From the NCBI GenBank assembly GCA_000437275.1, contig FR899735.1, positions 36,991-85,823 of the forward strand: a stretch of DNA of 48,833 nt, written 5' to 3'. The stretch comes from Clostridium sp. CAG:411. Lineage in GTDB: Bacteria > Bacillota > Clostridia > Lachnospirales > Lachnospiraceae. A program made the position numbers and the translations under genes. Below, in pieces: positions 35,190 through 44,348 of the stretch (the stretch's first letter is position 1; each line of letters begins with the position of its first letter). The notes beneath the pieces are model-generated. The model ran no database searches. It was not told the origin of the DNA and was given only the letters and a program-made list of their open reading frames with translations.

Positions 35190-35906
35190 GTGAAATCCTT
35201 TCCAAAACCATTAAGCACCAAGGAGGAGAACCAGTATCTTTTGGCGTGTAAGAAGGGGGATAAACAGGCTAGGGATGTTTTGATTGAGAGAAATTTACGC
35301 TTAGTAGCCCATATTGTAAAAAAGTATCATAACGTAGAGCGGGATACGGAAGATTTGATTTCGGTGGGAACGATTGGATTAATCAAGGCAATTGACAGTT
35401 TTCAGTCGGATAAGGGAATACGTCTTGCCACGTATGCCTCTTGCTGTATTGAAAATGAGTTACTAATGCTGTTTCGCAGTGAGAAGAAAACAGGAAAAGA
35501 AGTGTATTTATATGAACCGATAGGCGCAGATAAAGAGGGAAATGAGATTCATTTGTTGGATATCATGGAAGGGGAAAATATTGATGTAGCCAACAAAATG
35601 GATTTACAAGAAGATATTCGACGGTTATATATTTTTATGAAAAAAGTGTTATCCAAAAGAGAGCAGGAAATATTGATACTACGATATGGATTGTATAATC
35701 AAGAAGAACAGACGCAAAGAGAAATTGCGCAATATTTGAATATTTCAAGAAGCTATGTTTCCAGGATAGAGAAAAAAGCTTTGGCAAAACTAAAAGAATG
35801 CTATGATACAGAAAGCGGGAATGAATATGTCAGAAAAATTACAAATGAAAAAGAAGGTAAAAGAAAAAATAAAGGAGCCGGAACGATACAAGGTAGTTAT
35901 GTATAA
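35190..35906 (+). CDS. sigK: Sporulation sigma factor SigK-like
   Basis: A 238-residue sigma-70 family protein. NLRLVAHIVKKYHNVERDTEDLISVGTIGLIKAI is region 2 with the core-binding and -10 parts, ATYASCCIENELLMLFRS is region 2.4-like, and region 4 has REQEILILRYGL and EIAQYLNISRSYVSRIEKKAL (helix-turn-helix). It aligns through FPKPLS with mature Bacillus sigma-K and lacks the inhibitory pro-sequence, as in C. difficile. There is no skin element. GTG 35190 has a TGAGGTG site 7 bases upstream; ATG 35175 overlaps that site. The last 80 bases, encoding a basic tail, overlap clpS in another frame. Whether the organism sporulates is unknown. Confidence 0.85.
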   Translation: MKSFPKPLSTKEENQYLLACKKGDKQARDVLIERNLRLVAHIVKKYHNVERDTEDLISVGTIGLIKAIDSFQSDKGIRLATYASCCIENELLMLFRSEKKTGKEVYLYEPIGADKEGNEIHLLDIMEGENIDVANKMDLQEDIRRLYIFMKKVLSKREQEILILRYGLYNQEEQTQREIAQYLNISRSYVSRIEKKALAKLKECYDTESGNEYVRKITNEKEGKRKNKGAGTIQGSYV

Positions 35907-36123
35907 TGATGATTTTACGCCTATGGATTTTGTAGTAAGTATCTTAATAGATGTGTTTCATAAGACAGAAGCAGATGCAATGGGTATTATGCTAAGGATA
36001 CATCAAGGTACAAAAGAAACAATCGGGGAGTATTCTTATGATATAGCAAGAACAAAAGTAGATATATGCACGAGAAGAGCAAGAAATGAAGGGTATCCTT
36101 TTCTTGTGAAAGTGGAACAATAA
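35827..36123 (+). CDS. clpS: ClpS adaptor protein
   Basis: A 98-residue adaptor that hands N-degron substrates to ClpAP. The core RYKVVMYNDDFTPMDFVVSIL contains the Asp-Asp and Met residues of the N-degron pocket, followed by FHKTEADAMGIMLRIHQGTK and the terminal YPFLVKVE. The N-terminal tail is Lys-rich. ATG 35827 is about 8 bases after AGCGGGA; in-frame ATGs lie at 35803 and 35821. It overlaps sigK by 80 bases and precedes clpA by 43 bases. ClpS is less common in Firmicutes than in proteobacteria. Confidence 0.92.
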   Translation: MSEKLQMKKKVKEKIKEPERYKVVMYNDDFTPMDFVVSILIDVFHKTEADAMGIMLRIHQGTKETIGEYSYDIARTKVDICTRRARNEGYPFLVKVEQ

Positions 36124-36166
36124 GTAAAAAACAACGTAACTTAAGGTGAAAGGGTTGGTATAAGAT

Positions 36167-38380
36167 ATGAAGATTTCAAAAGAAGTGGAAGAACTTTTAA
36201 CAGATATGGCACTATTAGCGGATAAATTGCATCATGAGTTTGTAACACCAGAACATTTGCTTTTTGTGCTGACTTACAATGAAATATTTGCTGATTCTTT
36301 TGCAGATTGTGGAGGAGATGTGAATCAATTACGAGGAAGTCTCGAAACGTATATGAGGGAGAATATTGAAACCATTACAACAGGAAAAGCTGAACTTAGT
36401 GTCGGGTTAAATGATGTATTGATGGAAGCAGAAGGGCAGGCAGTAGCCAGCGACAGGTTTGTTGTAGAAATTACACATTTGTTGTATGGGGTGTTGAATT
36501 TAGATAATAGTTATGCAGCTTTTTATATCCATACGCAAAAGGTAGATCCAACAGAATTGTTGGCAAGAATGAGTGAACGAAAAATAGAAGAGGAGAATAA
36601 GGAACACATAGAAAAGGCGAAGAGTAAGATGACTACAGAGGAGTCAGCAAAAGAGCATTGGAGTGATTTTGTTGTCTGCATGAATGATACCGTTCAGGAA
36701 CGAATGCCTTTGATCGGCAGGGAAGAAGAATTGGAACGTACACTTCAGGTTTTGTGCAGAAAATATAAAAATAATCCATTGCATATTGGAGAACCGGGTG
36801 TGGGAAAGACCGCTTTGGCATATGGTGTTGCAAGACGAATCAATGAAGGAAAAGTACCTGAGAAATTAAAAAATGCAAAGATATATGCATTAGATTTGGG
36901 AACGATTATCGCTGGAACACAATTCAGAGGCGACTTTGAAAAAAGATTGAAAATGATTATGGATGGGATTCAAAAAGAGAAGAACATCATAGTTTATATA
37001 GATGAAATTCACAATATTGTTGGTGCAGGTGCAACCAATGGTGGCACAATGGATGCAGCAAACTTGTTGAAACCATATTTAGCGTTGGGAGAGATTCGAT
37101 TTATTGGTTCTACGACCTATGAAGAGTATAAAAAAACATTTTCAAAAAATAAAAGTTTGATACGACGGTTTCAAAACATTGATATAAAAGAGCCTACGCT
37201 AGAGGAGGCAGTACAAATATTAGATGGGATTCGCAAACATTATGAACAGTATCATGGCGTGCGATATTCCAAAGGAACCATGGAATACGCAGTGGAATTA
37301 AGCGCAAAATATATGAATGAAAAGTTCCTTCCTGATAAAGCGATTGATTTGATCGATGAGGCTGGTGCATATCGAGTAATGCATCCAACGGATCGAAAGA
37401 CACAGATGGTAGACAAAAAACTATTAGAAGCAGTTGTGGCTAATATTGGAAATATACCATCGAAACAGATTGAAGCAAATGAAAGAAAACAGTTGGCAGA
37501 ATTAGAAAAAAATATAGCAAAACGTGTATTTGGGCAGGATGAAGCAGTGAAAGAATTATCAAATGCAGTAAAATTTGCTAGGGCAGGTTTGAATGAAGAG
37601 GACAAGCCATTAGCCAGCCTGCTGTTTGTGGGGCCAACAGGGGTAGGAAAAACAGAGGTGGCAAAAACATTAGCGGATGTGTTAGGTGTTTCGCTAGTTC
37701 GATTTGATATGAGTGAGTATGCAGAAAAACACACAGTCGCAAAGCTTATTGGTTCTCCAGCAGGTTATGTAGGTTATGAAGAGGGCGGTCTTTTGACGGA
37801 AACTATCCGAAAAAAACCATATTGTGTACTTCTTTTGGATGAAATTGAAAAAGCACATCCTGATATATTTAATGTTTTGTTGCAGGTAATGGACTATGCA
37901 ACACTTACAGACAATCAGGGAAGAAAGGCAGATTTTAGAAATGTAATCCTGATTATGACTTCAAATGCAGGTGCTAGTAAGGTTGGAAAAACTTTAGTGG
38001 GATTTGGAGAGAGAACCGTTAGTAAAGATGCAATTATGGATGAGATAAAACGAGTATTTCAGCCAGAATTTCGTAATCGTTTGGATCGTATTATTACATT
38101 CAATCATATGGATGATGCGATGGCAGAAAAGATTGTAGAAAAACAAATTGCATTGCTTGCACAAAAGTTGCAAAAACAGAAAATTTCATTGGAAATTACT
38201 TCGGCATGTGCAAAATATTTGAAAGAAAAAGGAATCAGTCAGGAATATGGGGCAAGAGAGATCAATCGTGTAATCAATACAGAGATTAAACCTTTATTAG
38301 TGGATAAGATTTTATTTGGAAAACTAAAAAAGGGTGGCAATTGTGTTGTTGATTATGTAAATGAAAAATTGACTTGTTAA
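36167..38380 (+). CDS. clpA: ATP-dependent Clp protease ATP-binding subunit ClpA
   Basis: A 737-residue Hsp100 unfoldase with a Clp N domain (1-140), a first AAA+ module with Walker A GEPGVGKTAL (near 208), Walker B IVYIDEIHNI, and a second module with GPTGVGKTEVAKTLA (near 488), LLLDEIEKAHPDIFN and the sensor-2 region YGAREINRVI. It has neither a UVR motif nor the long middle domain of ClpC/ClpB, so it is ClpA. The loop VGF in KTLVGFGERTV, at the position of IGL in E. coli ClpA, would contact ClpP, which is encoded elsewhere. With ClpS upstream it forms an N-degron degradation pair. Confidence 0.95.
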   Translation: MKISKEVEELLTDMALLADKLHHEFVTPEHLLFVLTYNEIFADSFADCGGDVNQLRGSLETYMRENIETITTGKAELSVGLNDVLMEAEGQAVASDRFVVEITHLLYGVLNLDNSYAAFYIHTQKVDPTELLARMSERKIEEENKEHIEKAKSKMTTEESAKEHWSDFVVCMNDTVQERMPLIGREEELERTLQVLCRKYKNNPLHIGEPGVGKTALAYGVARRINEGKVPEKLKNAKIYALDLGTIIAGTQFRGDFEKRLKMIMDGIQKEKNIIVYIDEIHNIVGAGATNGGTMDAANLLKPYLALGEIRFIGSTTYEEYKKTFSKNKSLIRRFQNIDIKEPTLEEAVQILDGIRKHYEQYHGVRYSKGTMEYAVELSAKYMNEKFLPDKAIDLIDEAGAYRVMHPTDRKTQMVDKKLLEAVVANIGNIPSKQIEANERKQLAELEKNIAKRVFGQDEAVKELSNAVKFARAGLNEEDKPLASLLFVGPTGVGKTEVAKTLADVLGVSLVRFDMSEYAEKHTVAKLIGSPAGYVGYEEGGLLTETIRKKPYCVLLLDEIEKAHPDIFNVLLQVMDYATLTDNQGRKADFRNVILIMTSNAGASKVGKTLVGFGERTVSKDAIMDEIKRVFQPEFRNRLDRIITFNHMDDAMAEKIVEKQIALLAQKLQKQKISLEITSACAKYLKEKGISQEYGAREINRVINTEIKPLLVDKILFGKLKKGGNCVVDYVNEKLTC

Positions 38381-38396
38381 AGAGAAGATGAAATAT

Positions 38397-38434
38397 AACA
38401 AAAGCGTCTATCGTTTGATGGACGCTTTTGTTTA
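38397..38434 (+). terminator. Terminator after clpA
   Basis: ACAAAAGCGTC pairs with GACGCTTTTGT; 12-base loop; T-rich end. Confidence 0.85.
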
Positions 38435-38524
38435 CAGTTTAGGAATAAAAATAATAAAAATATTACATATTTTATTACAAAAGCTTTAAATCTTTCTGCA
38501 AAAATTAAATATGGGGCAGTTGAA

Positions 38525-38553
38525 TTGAGAAAAGAGAGACATTTTGCTATACT
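38525..38553 (+). promoter_or_regulatory. Promoter of the fibro-slime adhesin
   Basis: TTGAGA (38525-38530), 17-base spacer, TATACT (38548-38553). Confidence 0.7.
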
Positions 38554-38595
38554 AATAGAAAAAGGCTTATATATATGCGACAAGGGGATGGTCAT

Positions 38596-41500
38596 ATGAA
38601 CAAAAGAAAAATAGGCGCAATCGTTGGTTTTTTCGTCCTATTTATAACCATATTTACACTAGGAATATATTATTGGAATTTAGACGAAAAACGTTCGATG
38701 GCAGAATATACGTTAAGTGAACCAAATAACAATTCTAATCAGGAGATCATTACTTTTGACACGACTTTTTATAATTATCGTTATGATAATGAAATTTATA
38801 ATAACAGTCGAAATCAGGGAGCACAGAGCTGTTATGACGGTGGGATTATTCCGTTTGGTTCCTTTGATAGCAAATTGAGCGATTATTATAAAGACAACAA
38901 TGTCAAAGTAGGTATTTATACAGGAAACTTTTATAATTATTATGGTGGTTTGGCATCAAAAAAAATAGAGTTTCCTGGATATTGGTATTTCCGTTGGTCA
39001 GCCAATATTGCCAATCGTCATGTACCTTATGATGCGGTATGCCAAAATATTGTATCGGATTCTCTAAAAGATTTTGATGTGTCAGACTATGCAAGCGGAA
39101 CTTTAATGAGTGCAAAAAATACCAGCGGAGAAGTTGCAACACCTTATTTTGATTCGGATTTTTTGAGCAGTAAAGTAAATGGTGTCTCTATTGGTGCTAC
39201 AAAAGAGCATGTGGGATTTCCTTTTAGAAAAGTTACATCAGGTAGTAAGAAAGGTTACTATGAGTTCGACAGTAGTACGGATGTAGTACGCTTTGATGGA
39301 ATGAGCGGAAATACCTCGCAAGACAGTTATTATTTTGGAAGTGAGGGAAAATTAAATTATTACTATAATGAAAAAAAGGTGTATTGTGCAGCATCTAGTT
39401 CCGCACAATTTTTCCCTTATAATAATAGCAATGGGTCAGGACAGCTTGCTCGAACTTCAAGTGAACAAAAAACATTGGATTATGGATTTGGAGTAAGATT
39501 TAATATTCCATTTCGTCTGTCTGAAGATGGAACAATTGATGGAAAATCAATGGTATTTAATTTTGAGGGAGATGATGATGTCTGGATTTTTCTGGATGGT
39601 GAATTGGTATTAGACTTGGGTGGACAACATGGAAAGGCAACGGGAACAATTGATTTTAGCGGTTCAGACGAGACTGCCAAGGCGACGGTTGCAAAAATTG
39701 CATATGCAAATGGATCAAGTAATGCATCTGATACTGTTATGAGCGATAAGATTTTGACAGAGGATACTTATATTAAATCATATGTTTCAAAAGAGATAGC
39801 AGGGATAAAAAAAGGAGCAGATCATCAACATGTATTGACCGTTTTTTATATGGAACGTGGTATGTTGGAATCAAACTTCCATATGCTGTTTAACTTTGTG
39901 CCTGCCAATGAGGTGATGCCTACACCAACCCCTACGATAGAGCCTGTTACCGCAGAAAAAGCAACAGGAACATTAAAGATAAAAAATCAATTACAGATTC
40001 CAAGTAGTATCAATGATACATTTTTGCAGGCTGTATACGATTTGGCAGAAGAAGATGTATTTCAGTATTCAGTTGAAAATCAAGGAACAAAAGCAGAAAA
40101 TGTAGATGATAGTGAAATTAAATATCCAAGTGGAAAATTGACAGTCAGACAAAATGACAATACGACAAATAAAGAAGAATCATATCTAAGTTTTGGTGCA
40201 GAACCAACTATAAGAATGTATATCAATATAGGAGAAATAGAAAGCAAACTTCAAAGTTGGAATCCTGTTAGCATTGATGGTGATCAAATTAATTTTTCTA
40301 AATTTGCATTTTCAAAGGATAGTGATGGCAATATACAAATGGATGATAATGCGATTAAAGGAAAGAAATTATATAAATTTGATGATAGTGGTATGTATTA
40401 CTTTGATGTAGTTGTTGGTGAAAAATTTAAAATTTTAACTAATTGGTTTACATTTTCAGGCACTAATCAAGCATTGCTATTTCTTTATGGCTCAAAAACT
40501 GGTAATAAATTACAAATTTTAGCAACGAGGGATATGGATGGAAAAATTTTGACTCCAGAATCTGTGCATTACTATAATCGTAATATTTACTTTGATAAGT
40601 ATACTTTAGAAACTCCAACAGATATTACTAAGTATCCACCAATTGGTGGGGGCGACGTGGCATATAGTAAAGGGTTGCCGTATCAATCAGCAAGCGAATT
40701 AACACCTACATTTGTTCCTACATCAGAAACTAATTTTAATAAAGTGAAGGATACATCCTATGAGTTAGGAGAAGCGTATTTGGCGCCTTTAGATTCCAAT
40801 ATTTTGATAAATAGCGAATCTACTTCAGGAATTACAGATAGTAATGGAGTATTTGGGCTTTTTTATGATGACAGTGCTACTTTCTTAAAGCAATTTGCAA
40901 AGGGAAGTCAAATGCGAGTAATTCAAAAGGATAGTTTATTGCAACCAGAACGATATAGTGGTTCTATGTCAGAAAATACAGATGCAACCGAAGCACTTAC
41001 TACATTTGTAACACCGACCTCTGCACGTTCGGCAAGCAACTACTATTATACAGATATATCAGCTGTAAGCTCAAGTGTAGATGGCACAGCATCAGAAGCA
41101 GTAGATGTATCCTATGATTACCGCTATAACTTTTTGAATGGCTCCAGCATCAGCGAGAGTGATCCTGTTAATATTACAGAAACCTTTACCAATACAGTAA
41201 AAACAGGTTCTTTAGTATTGTCTAAAAAGTTAAATGGTAATTTGAATGACTGGAGTAATTATTCCTATGGATATGAAATTAAATTTTCGAATGTGTTTGG
41301 TGGTTCGGATTCAACTTTAACGTTGTACACAGGAGCTTACAAGTTAGTAGAAGAAGATGGAACTACAACAGAAAAAACAACCGCCAATGGAGTAATCACC
41401 TTGCAACCTGGACAGAAGGCAGTGATTGCAGGGATTCCAGTAGGAACAAAGTATCAGGTAAAAGAGAGTGTTGCAGATGGAACCATTGTAAATGATATGA

Positions 41501-42690
41501 ATGTTGTGTATAAGGCGAGTCTGGATGATGATACATTCGAATCGCCAGAGTACAACGAAACTTCTGCGGAAGCTGGAATTGCAATTGATAAGGAGACAAG
41601 GACGATAACGGGTGAAATTCCTTGTAGTATTATCAATAAATTCTATAATAAGGAAACCGCAGAATATAAGAAGGTCAAGGTTGTGATTACCTATACAAAT
41701 CAGTTTGGAGCAATTTCTATTACAAAAAGAATTGCAGGTGATGTCAACGAAGCACAGTATTATAAAAATACGACAGGAAAAGAAAAGGAATATAACTTTA
41801 CGATAAAGAATGTATCTGATGCCACTCTGTATTCTGGCCCATATAAGGTATATACCTATAAAAACTCCATTGACGAAGACGATGGTTTTGATGTTACAAC
41901 AAAATCAACAACAAATGGGCAGATTACACTAAAGCCAGAAGAAAAGGCAGAAATTTGTGAACTTCCATTGTCCGTTGGAAATACCTATACTGTGACAGAA
42001 AATATAGATGATACTGATATTTTTTATCTAGGAGCAATAAAGATAACGGAAGGACAAGCAAAGACAGCCACAACGTCTGCTATTACTACTATGACTTTAG
42101 ATGAAACCAATGCTTCTGTGCAGATGGTGTATAATAACCATTATAGCAAATCCTTTATTCAACTGGATAAATATGTAGATGCATTGTATTATGGTGATAA
42201 AGCATATTCAAAGGACAAGTCTTATCAGGATTTGACAAACGCAAAGCAAAGCTTTTTGTTTGAGATAAAACAGTATAAAACAGAAGCAGATGCAAAGAAT
42301 GACGAGAATGTTGAAAATAGTTTTACGGTTACTCTCAATCTGGATGAAACCGCAGAAAAATTATCAGCTCCAAAGCCGTCTGTGGATGGAACTACGTTTT
42401 CTTACAAAATAAGTAAGAAGGTACAGGTTGTAGGAAATCGATATTATCGTATTAAAGAAGATACAACTTGGTCATGGAAATATAAACTGGTAAAAGTTAA
42501 TTATGACGTAGCTTCTTTTATACAAGAAAATTTTGAAGATACTAGATTTGGTGATACGATAAATGATAATGAAGTGATTTTAAAAAGTAATCGTGATGAA
42601 AAAGCGTTACCGATCGCACAGTTTTACAATAAGCAAAAAGATACGGACATCGAGGGGGACACAGATGATGCGATAAATGAGATTCATTGA
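38596..42690 (+). CDS. Large secreted fibro-slime / Cna-B-like surface protein
   Basis: A 1364-residue exported protein. One hydrophobic segment (about 5-27) acts as signal or anchor. The fibro-slime domain covers about residues 200-440, with its hallmark GDDDVWIFLDGELVLDLGGQH near 325-345 and a GTIDF string. A short Pro/Thr linker (MPTPTPTIEPV) follows, then a long middle region, two related Cna-B/SpaA-like repeats starting KTGSLVLSKKLNG (near 869) and GAISITKRIAG (near 1037), and a third module from SKSFIQLDKYVD (near 1183). No LPXTG signal or C-terminal membrane segment is seen, so it may be held by its N-terminal segment or by partners. The start is ATG 38596 after AAGGGGA. The gene has its own promoter and terminator, next to the sipW operon. 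Confidence 0.85.
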   Translation: MNKRKIGAIVGFFVLFITIFTLGIYYWNLDEKRSMAEYTLSEPNNNSNQEIITFDTTFYNYRYDNEIYNNSRNQGAQSCYDGGIIPFGSFDSKLSDYYKDNNVKVGIYTGNFYNYYGGLASKKIEFPGYWYFRWSANIANRHVPYDAVCQNIVSDSLKDFDVSDYASGTLMSAKNTSGEVATPYFDSDFLSSKVNGVSIGATKEHVGFPFRKVTSGSKKGYYEFDSSTDVVRFDGMSGNTSQDSYYFGSEGKLNYYYNEKKVYCAASSSAQFFPYNNSNGSGQLARTSSEQKTLDYGFGVRFNIPFRLSEDGTIDGKSMVFNFEGDDDVWIFLDGELVLDLGGQHGKATGTIDFSGSDETAKATVAKIAYANGSSNASDTVMSDKILTEDTYIKSYVSKEIAGIKKGADHQHVLTVFYMERGMLESNFHMLFNFVPANEVMPTPTPTIEPVTAEKATGTLKIKNQLQIPSSINDTFLQAVYDLAEEDVFQYSVENQGTKAENVDDSEIKYPSGKLTVRQNDNTTNKEESYLSFGAEPTIRMYINIGEIESKLQSWNPVSIDGDQINFSKFAFSKDSDGNIQMDDNAIKGKKLYKFDDSGMYYFDVVVGEKFKILTNWFTFSGTNQALLFLYGSKTGNKLQILATRDMDGKILTPESVHYYNRNIYFDKYTLETPTDITKYPPIGGGDVAYSKGLPYQSASELTPTFVPTSETNFNKVKDTSYELGEAYLAPLDSNILINSESTSGITDSNGVFGLFYDDSATFLKQFAKGSQMRVIQKDSLLQPERYSGSMSENTDATEALTTFVTPTSARSASNYYYTDISAVSSSVDGTASEAVDVSYDYRYNFLNGSSISESDPVNITETFTNTVKTGSLVLSKKLNGNLNDWSNYSYGYEIKFSNVFGGSDSTLTLYTGAYKLVEEDGTTTEKTTANGVITLQPGQKAVIAGIPVGTKYQVKESVADGTIVNDMNVVYKASLDDDTFESPEYNETSAEAGIAIDKETRTITGEIPCSIINKFYNKETAEYKKVKVVITYTNQFGAISITKRIAGDVNEAQYYKNTTGKEKEYNFTIKNVSDATLYSGPYKVYTYKNSIDEDDGFDVTTKSTTNGQITLKPEEKAEICELPLSVGNTYTVTENIDDTDIFYLGAIKITEGQAKTATTSAITTMTLDETNASVQMVYNNHYSKSFIQLDKYVDALYYGDKAYSKDKSYQDLTNAKQSFLFEIKQYKTEADAKNDENVENSFTVTLNLDETAEKLSAPKPSVDGTTFSYKISKKVQVVGNRYYRIKEDTTWSWKYKLVKVNYDVASFIQENFEDTRFGDTINDNEVILKSNRDEKALPIAQFYNKQKDTDIEGDTDDAINEIH

Positions 42691-42717
42691 TATAGCATTA
42701 GAATGAAAATGTGTATG

Positions 42718-42766
42718 CCGACCACCAAAAGTAGAGTAAATGAACGATTGGTGGTCGGTAATTTTT
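42718..42766 (+). terminator. Terminator after the fibro-slime gene
   Basis: CCGACCACCA (42718-42727) pairs perfectly with TGGTGGTCGG (42749-42758); AATTTTT follows. Confidence 0.85.
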
Positions 42767-43076
42767 ATGAAAATACACAAAAACATAAAAAAACAAATAT
42801 AAAATAGCGTTATGTGAAACATTTTTTTAATAGCGTGAAAACTATATGCATAATTACAAAAAACTGGTGAAATTTACTTAAATTAAGAGGAAAAAATAGT
42901 AAAAAAGCATAAAAACGTATTGAAAAATGGGAATGATTATGGTATTTTATAGATAGATAATAAAAAAAGTGCATAAATGCCACATAAAATTGTGCATTTA
43001 ACACAAAAGTAATAAAACGGAAATATTAATGAAAAATGTGTAACAAAATGTAAACTTTTTGGGGGGGGGGAATGTT
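42767..43076 (+). promoter_or_regulatory. Promoter and leader region of the sipW operon
   Basis: About 310 AT-rich bases without a gene. TTGAAA (42920-42925), 17-base spacer, TATTTT (42943-42948) is the best promoter. A hairpin pairing AAATG-CACA with TGTGCATTT (42975-42999, one bulged C) follows. The leader ends in T5 and a run of ten G at 43061-43070 in the place of the ribosome site. Confidence 0.55.
43061..43070 (+). repeat. Homopolymeric G10 tract at the sipW ribosome site
   Basis: Ten consecutive G six bases before the ATG of sipW. It is the longest G-run I see in the window and is of a length known to slip in replication. Confidence 0.85.
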
Positions 43077-43592
43077 ATGAAATTTATTAAGGGAGTGCAG
43101 ACAACAATTAATGCAATGCTTGCGTTAATTATTTTAGTTCTGTTGCTGGTATTTTTTGTACCGCAGTGTATGGGTTATCAACCATACAATATACAGACAG
43201 GAAGCATGAGACCAAAGTATCCCATTGGGAGTATGATTTATGTGAAGGCTGCATCTTTTGATGCGATACATAAGGGAGATGTAATTACTTATCGTACTGC
43301 TGAAGATAGTGGTTGGGTAGTAACACATAGAGTTACAAAGATTGATAAAAAGGAACAAACAATTGTTACAAAAGGAGATGCAAATAATTCTGAGGATGGA
43401 GCTATTTCATATGGTTCCGTAATTGGAAAAGCCAGTAACTTTAGTATTCCTTATTTAGGAAAAATTTCTACAGAGTATCAAAATGGAAATGGTAAAATCA
43501 TTACCGTTGTATGTATTGTAGTATTACTCGGAGTATCTTTTTTACTTGATTTGGTAAAAAAACAAACCGATTTAGAAGAAGGAGAAGAATAA
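43077..43592 (+). CDS. sipW: SipW-type (ER-type) signal peptidase I
   Basis: A 171-residue membrane peptidase with a Ser/His dyad: Ser43 in QTGSMRPKYP and His84 in VVTHRV. The His in place of the usual catalytic Lys marks the archaeal/ER-type group to which SipW belongs. Hydrophobic segments lie at about 11-32 and 147-163, and KGDANNSED is another conserved box. In Bacillus, SipW cleaves TasA-family fibre proteins; four such proteins follow directly. The frame is open from TTG 43059 across the G-run, but ATG 43077 gives the normal N-terminus. A change in the G-run length would alter ribosome-site spacing. Confidence 0.9.
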   Translation: MKFIKGVQTTINAMLALIILVLLLVFFVPQCMGYQPYNIQTGSMRPKYPIGSMIYVKAASFDAIHKGDVITYRTAEDSGWVVTHRVTKIDKKEQTIVTKGDANNSEDGAISYGSVIGKASNFSIPYLGKISTEYQNGNGKIITVVCIVVLLGVSFLLDLVKKQTDLEEGEE

Positions 43593-43624
43593 GTTTCGTT
43601 CCGATTACAACAGTATGGAAGGGG

Positions 43625-43678
43625 GGCGGACAGTATGGGAAAACAGGCAAGAAAGTTAAGGACTGTTCGCCATACTGT
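43625..43678 (+). promoter_or_regulatory. Alternative hairpins over the start of the first subunit gene
   Basis: ACAGTATGG occurs at 43610-43618 and again at 43630-43638, where it includes the start codon. Its complement CCATACTGT is at 43670-43678 inside the coding region. GGCGGACAG (43625-43633, part of the ribosome site) also matches CTGTTCGCC (43663-43671) with one G-U pair. The pairings exclude each other. Confidence 0.55.
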
Positions 43679-44288
43679 GTATATAACCATTGCATTTGCA
43701 TTATTTCAAATCAGTGGAATATTTTCTATGGCGGGTATCCGAGGACTATATGTAGTTACGGAGACAAAAAGTAACGCTTTTAGTCCAAAAACCTATGTGG
43801 ATATTGATTTGCAAGAACCAAATGGTCAAAAGTATGTTTTAGATACAGATGGCTCAGTTTCTTACAATGGAGAAAGTAAAAGTGCATATGTTTCAATAAA
43901 TGGGGAAAAGAAAAAAAGTGTTGTGATTCGTGCCAGAATAGTGGCAGAAGTTTATAATAAAGATGGTGTTTGCATTGGCACAACAAATAACTACGAGTTG
44001 ACACAGACTGCTAAATCAGAGGATGTAAATGAAGCAGAAAAGTGGTATAATAAAGATGAAATATATTACTATACCAGTGTTTTAAATGCGAACAAAAAAA
44101 CAGCAAATATTTTTGACAGCGTAAAGTTGACAGCAGTATCTGAGATACCAGAAGGTGGATTTGTAAAATTCCATGTAATAGTAGATGCATTAGAGGTGAA
44201 AACAGATACAAACAACATACCAACTTCCGAATCCCTGGCAACAGTAAAACAATATTGGTCAGAGTTACCAGATGGTATTTGGGAGTAA
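43635..44288 (+). CDS. TasA/camelysin-like secreted protein (putative fibre subunit 1)
   Basis: A 217-residue protein with a basic N-terminus, one hydrophobic segment (about 14-38) and then TETKSNAFSPKTYVDIDL, the place where SipW-type precursors are cleaved and the beta-rich mature part begins. The mature domain has alternating strands such as VVIRARIVAEVY and FVKFHVIVDALEV, compatible with the TasA jelly-roll fold. It is more divergent than the next two subunits. It is the first gene after sipW, with a GGGGGG-based ribosome site and possible start-codon hairpins. Role as minor or initiating subunit is a guess. Confidence 0.65.
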   Translation: MGKQARKLRTVRHTVYITIAFALFQISGIFSMAGIRGLYVVTETKSNAFSPKTYVDIDLQEPNGQKYVLDTDGSVSYNGESKSAYVSINGEKKKSVVIRARIVAEVYNKDGVCIGTTNNYELTQTAKSEDVNEAEKWYNKDEIYYYTSVLNANKKTANIFDSVKLTAVSEIPEGGFVKFHVIVDALEVKTDTNNIPTSESLATVKQYWSELPDGIWE

Positions 44289-44348
44289 AACAGATAAAAA
44301 TATAGAACAACAGTAATTTTAATGTAGAGAAGAAGGGGGACGATTCCT

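Noticed and set aside
35803..35906. Frameshift between sigK and clpS as an explanation of the overlap
   Set aside because: Both reading frames encode complete family cores on either side and both have plausible starts and stops; an assembly error cannot be excluded but is not needed.
38596..42690. LPXTG-type wall anchor at the end of the large adhesin
   Set aside because: The C-terminus is hydrophilic (ends in NEIH) with no membrane segment or sorting motif.
43059..43076. TTG start of sipW upstream of the G-run, giving an N-terminus with three Gly
   Set aside because: ATG 43077 gives the usual start of the family and lies 6 bases from the G-run; translation through the run is unlikely, though frame slippage is noted in the findings.
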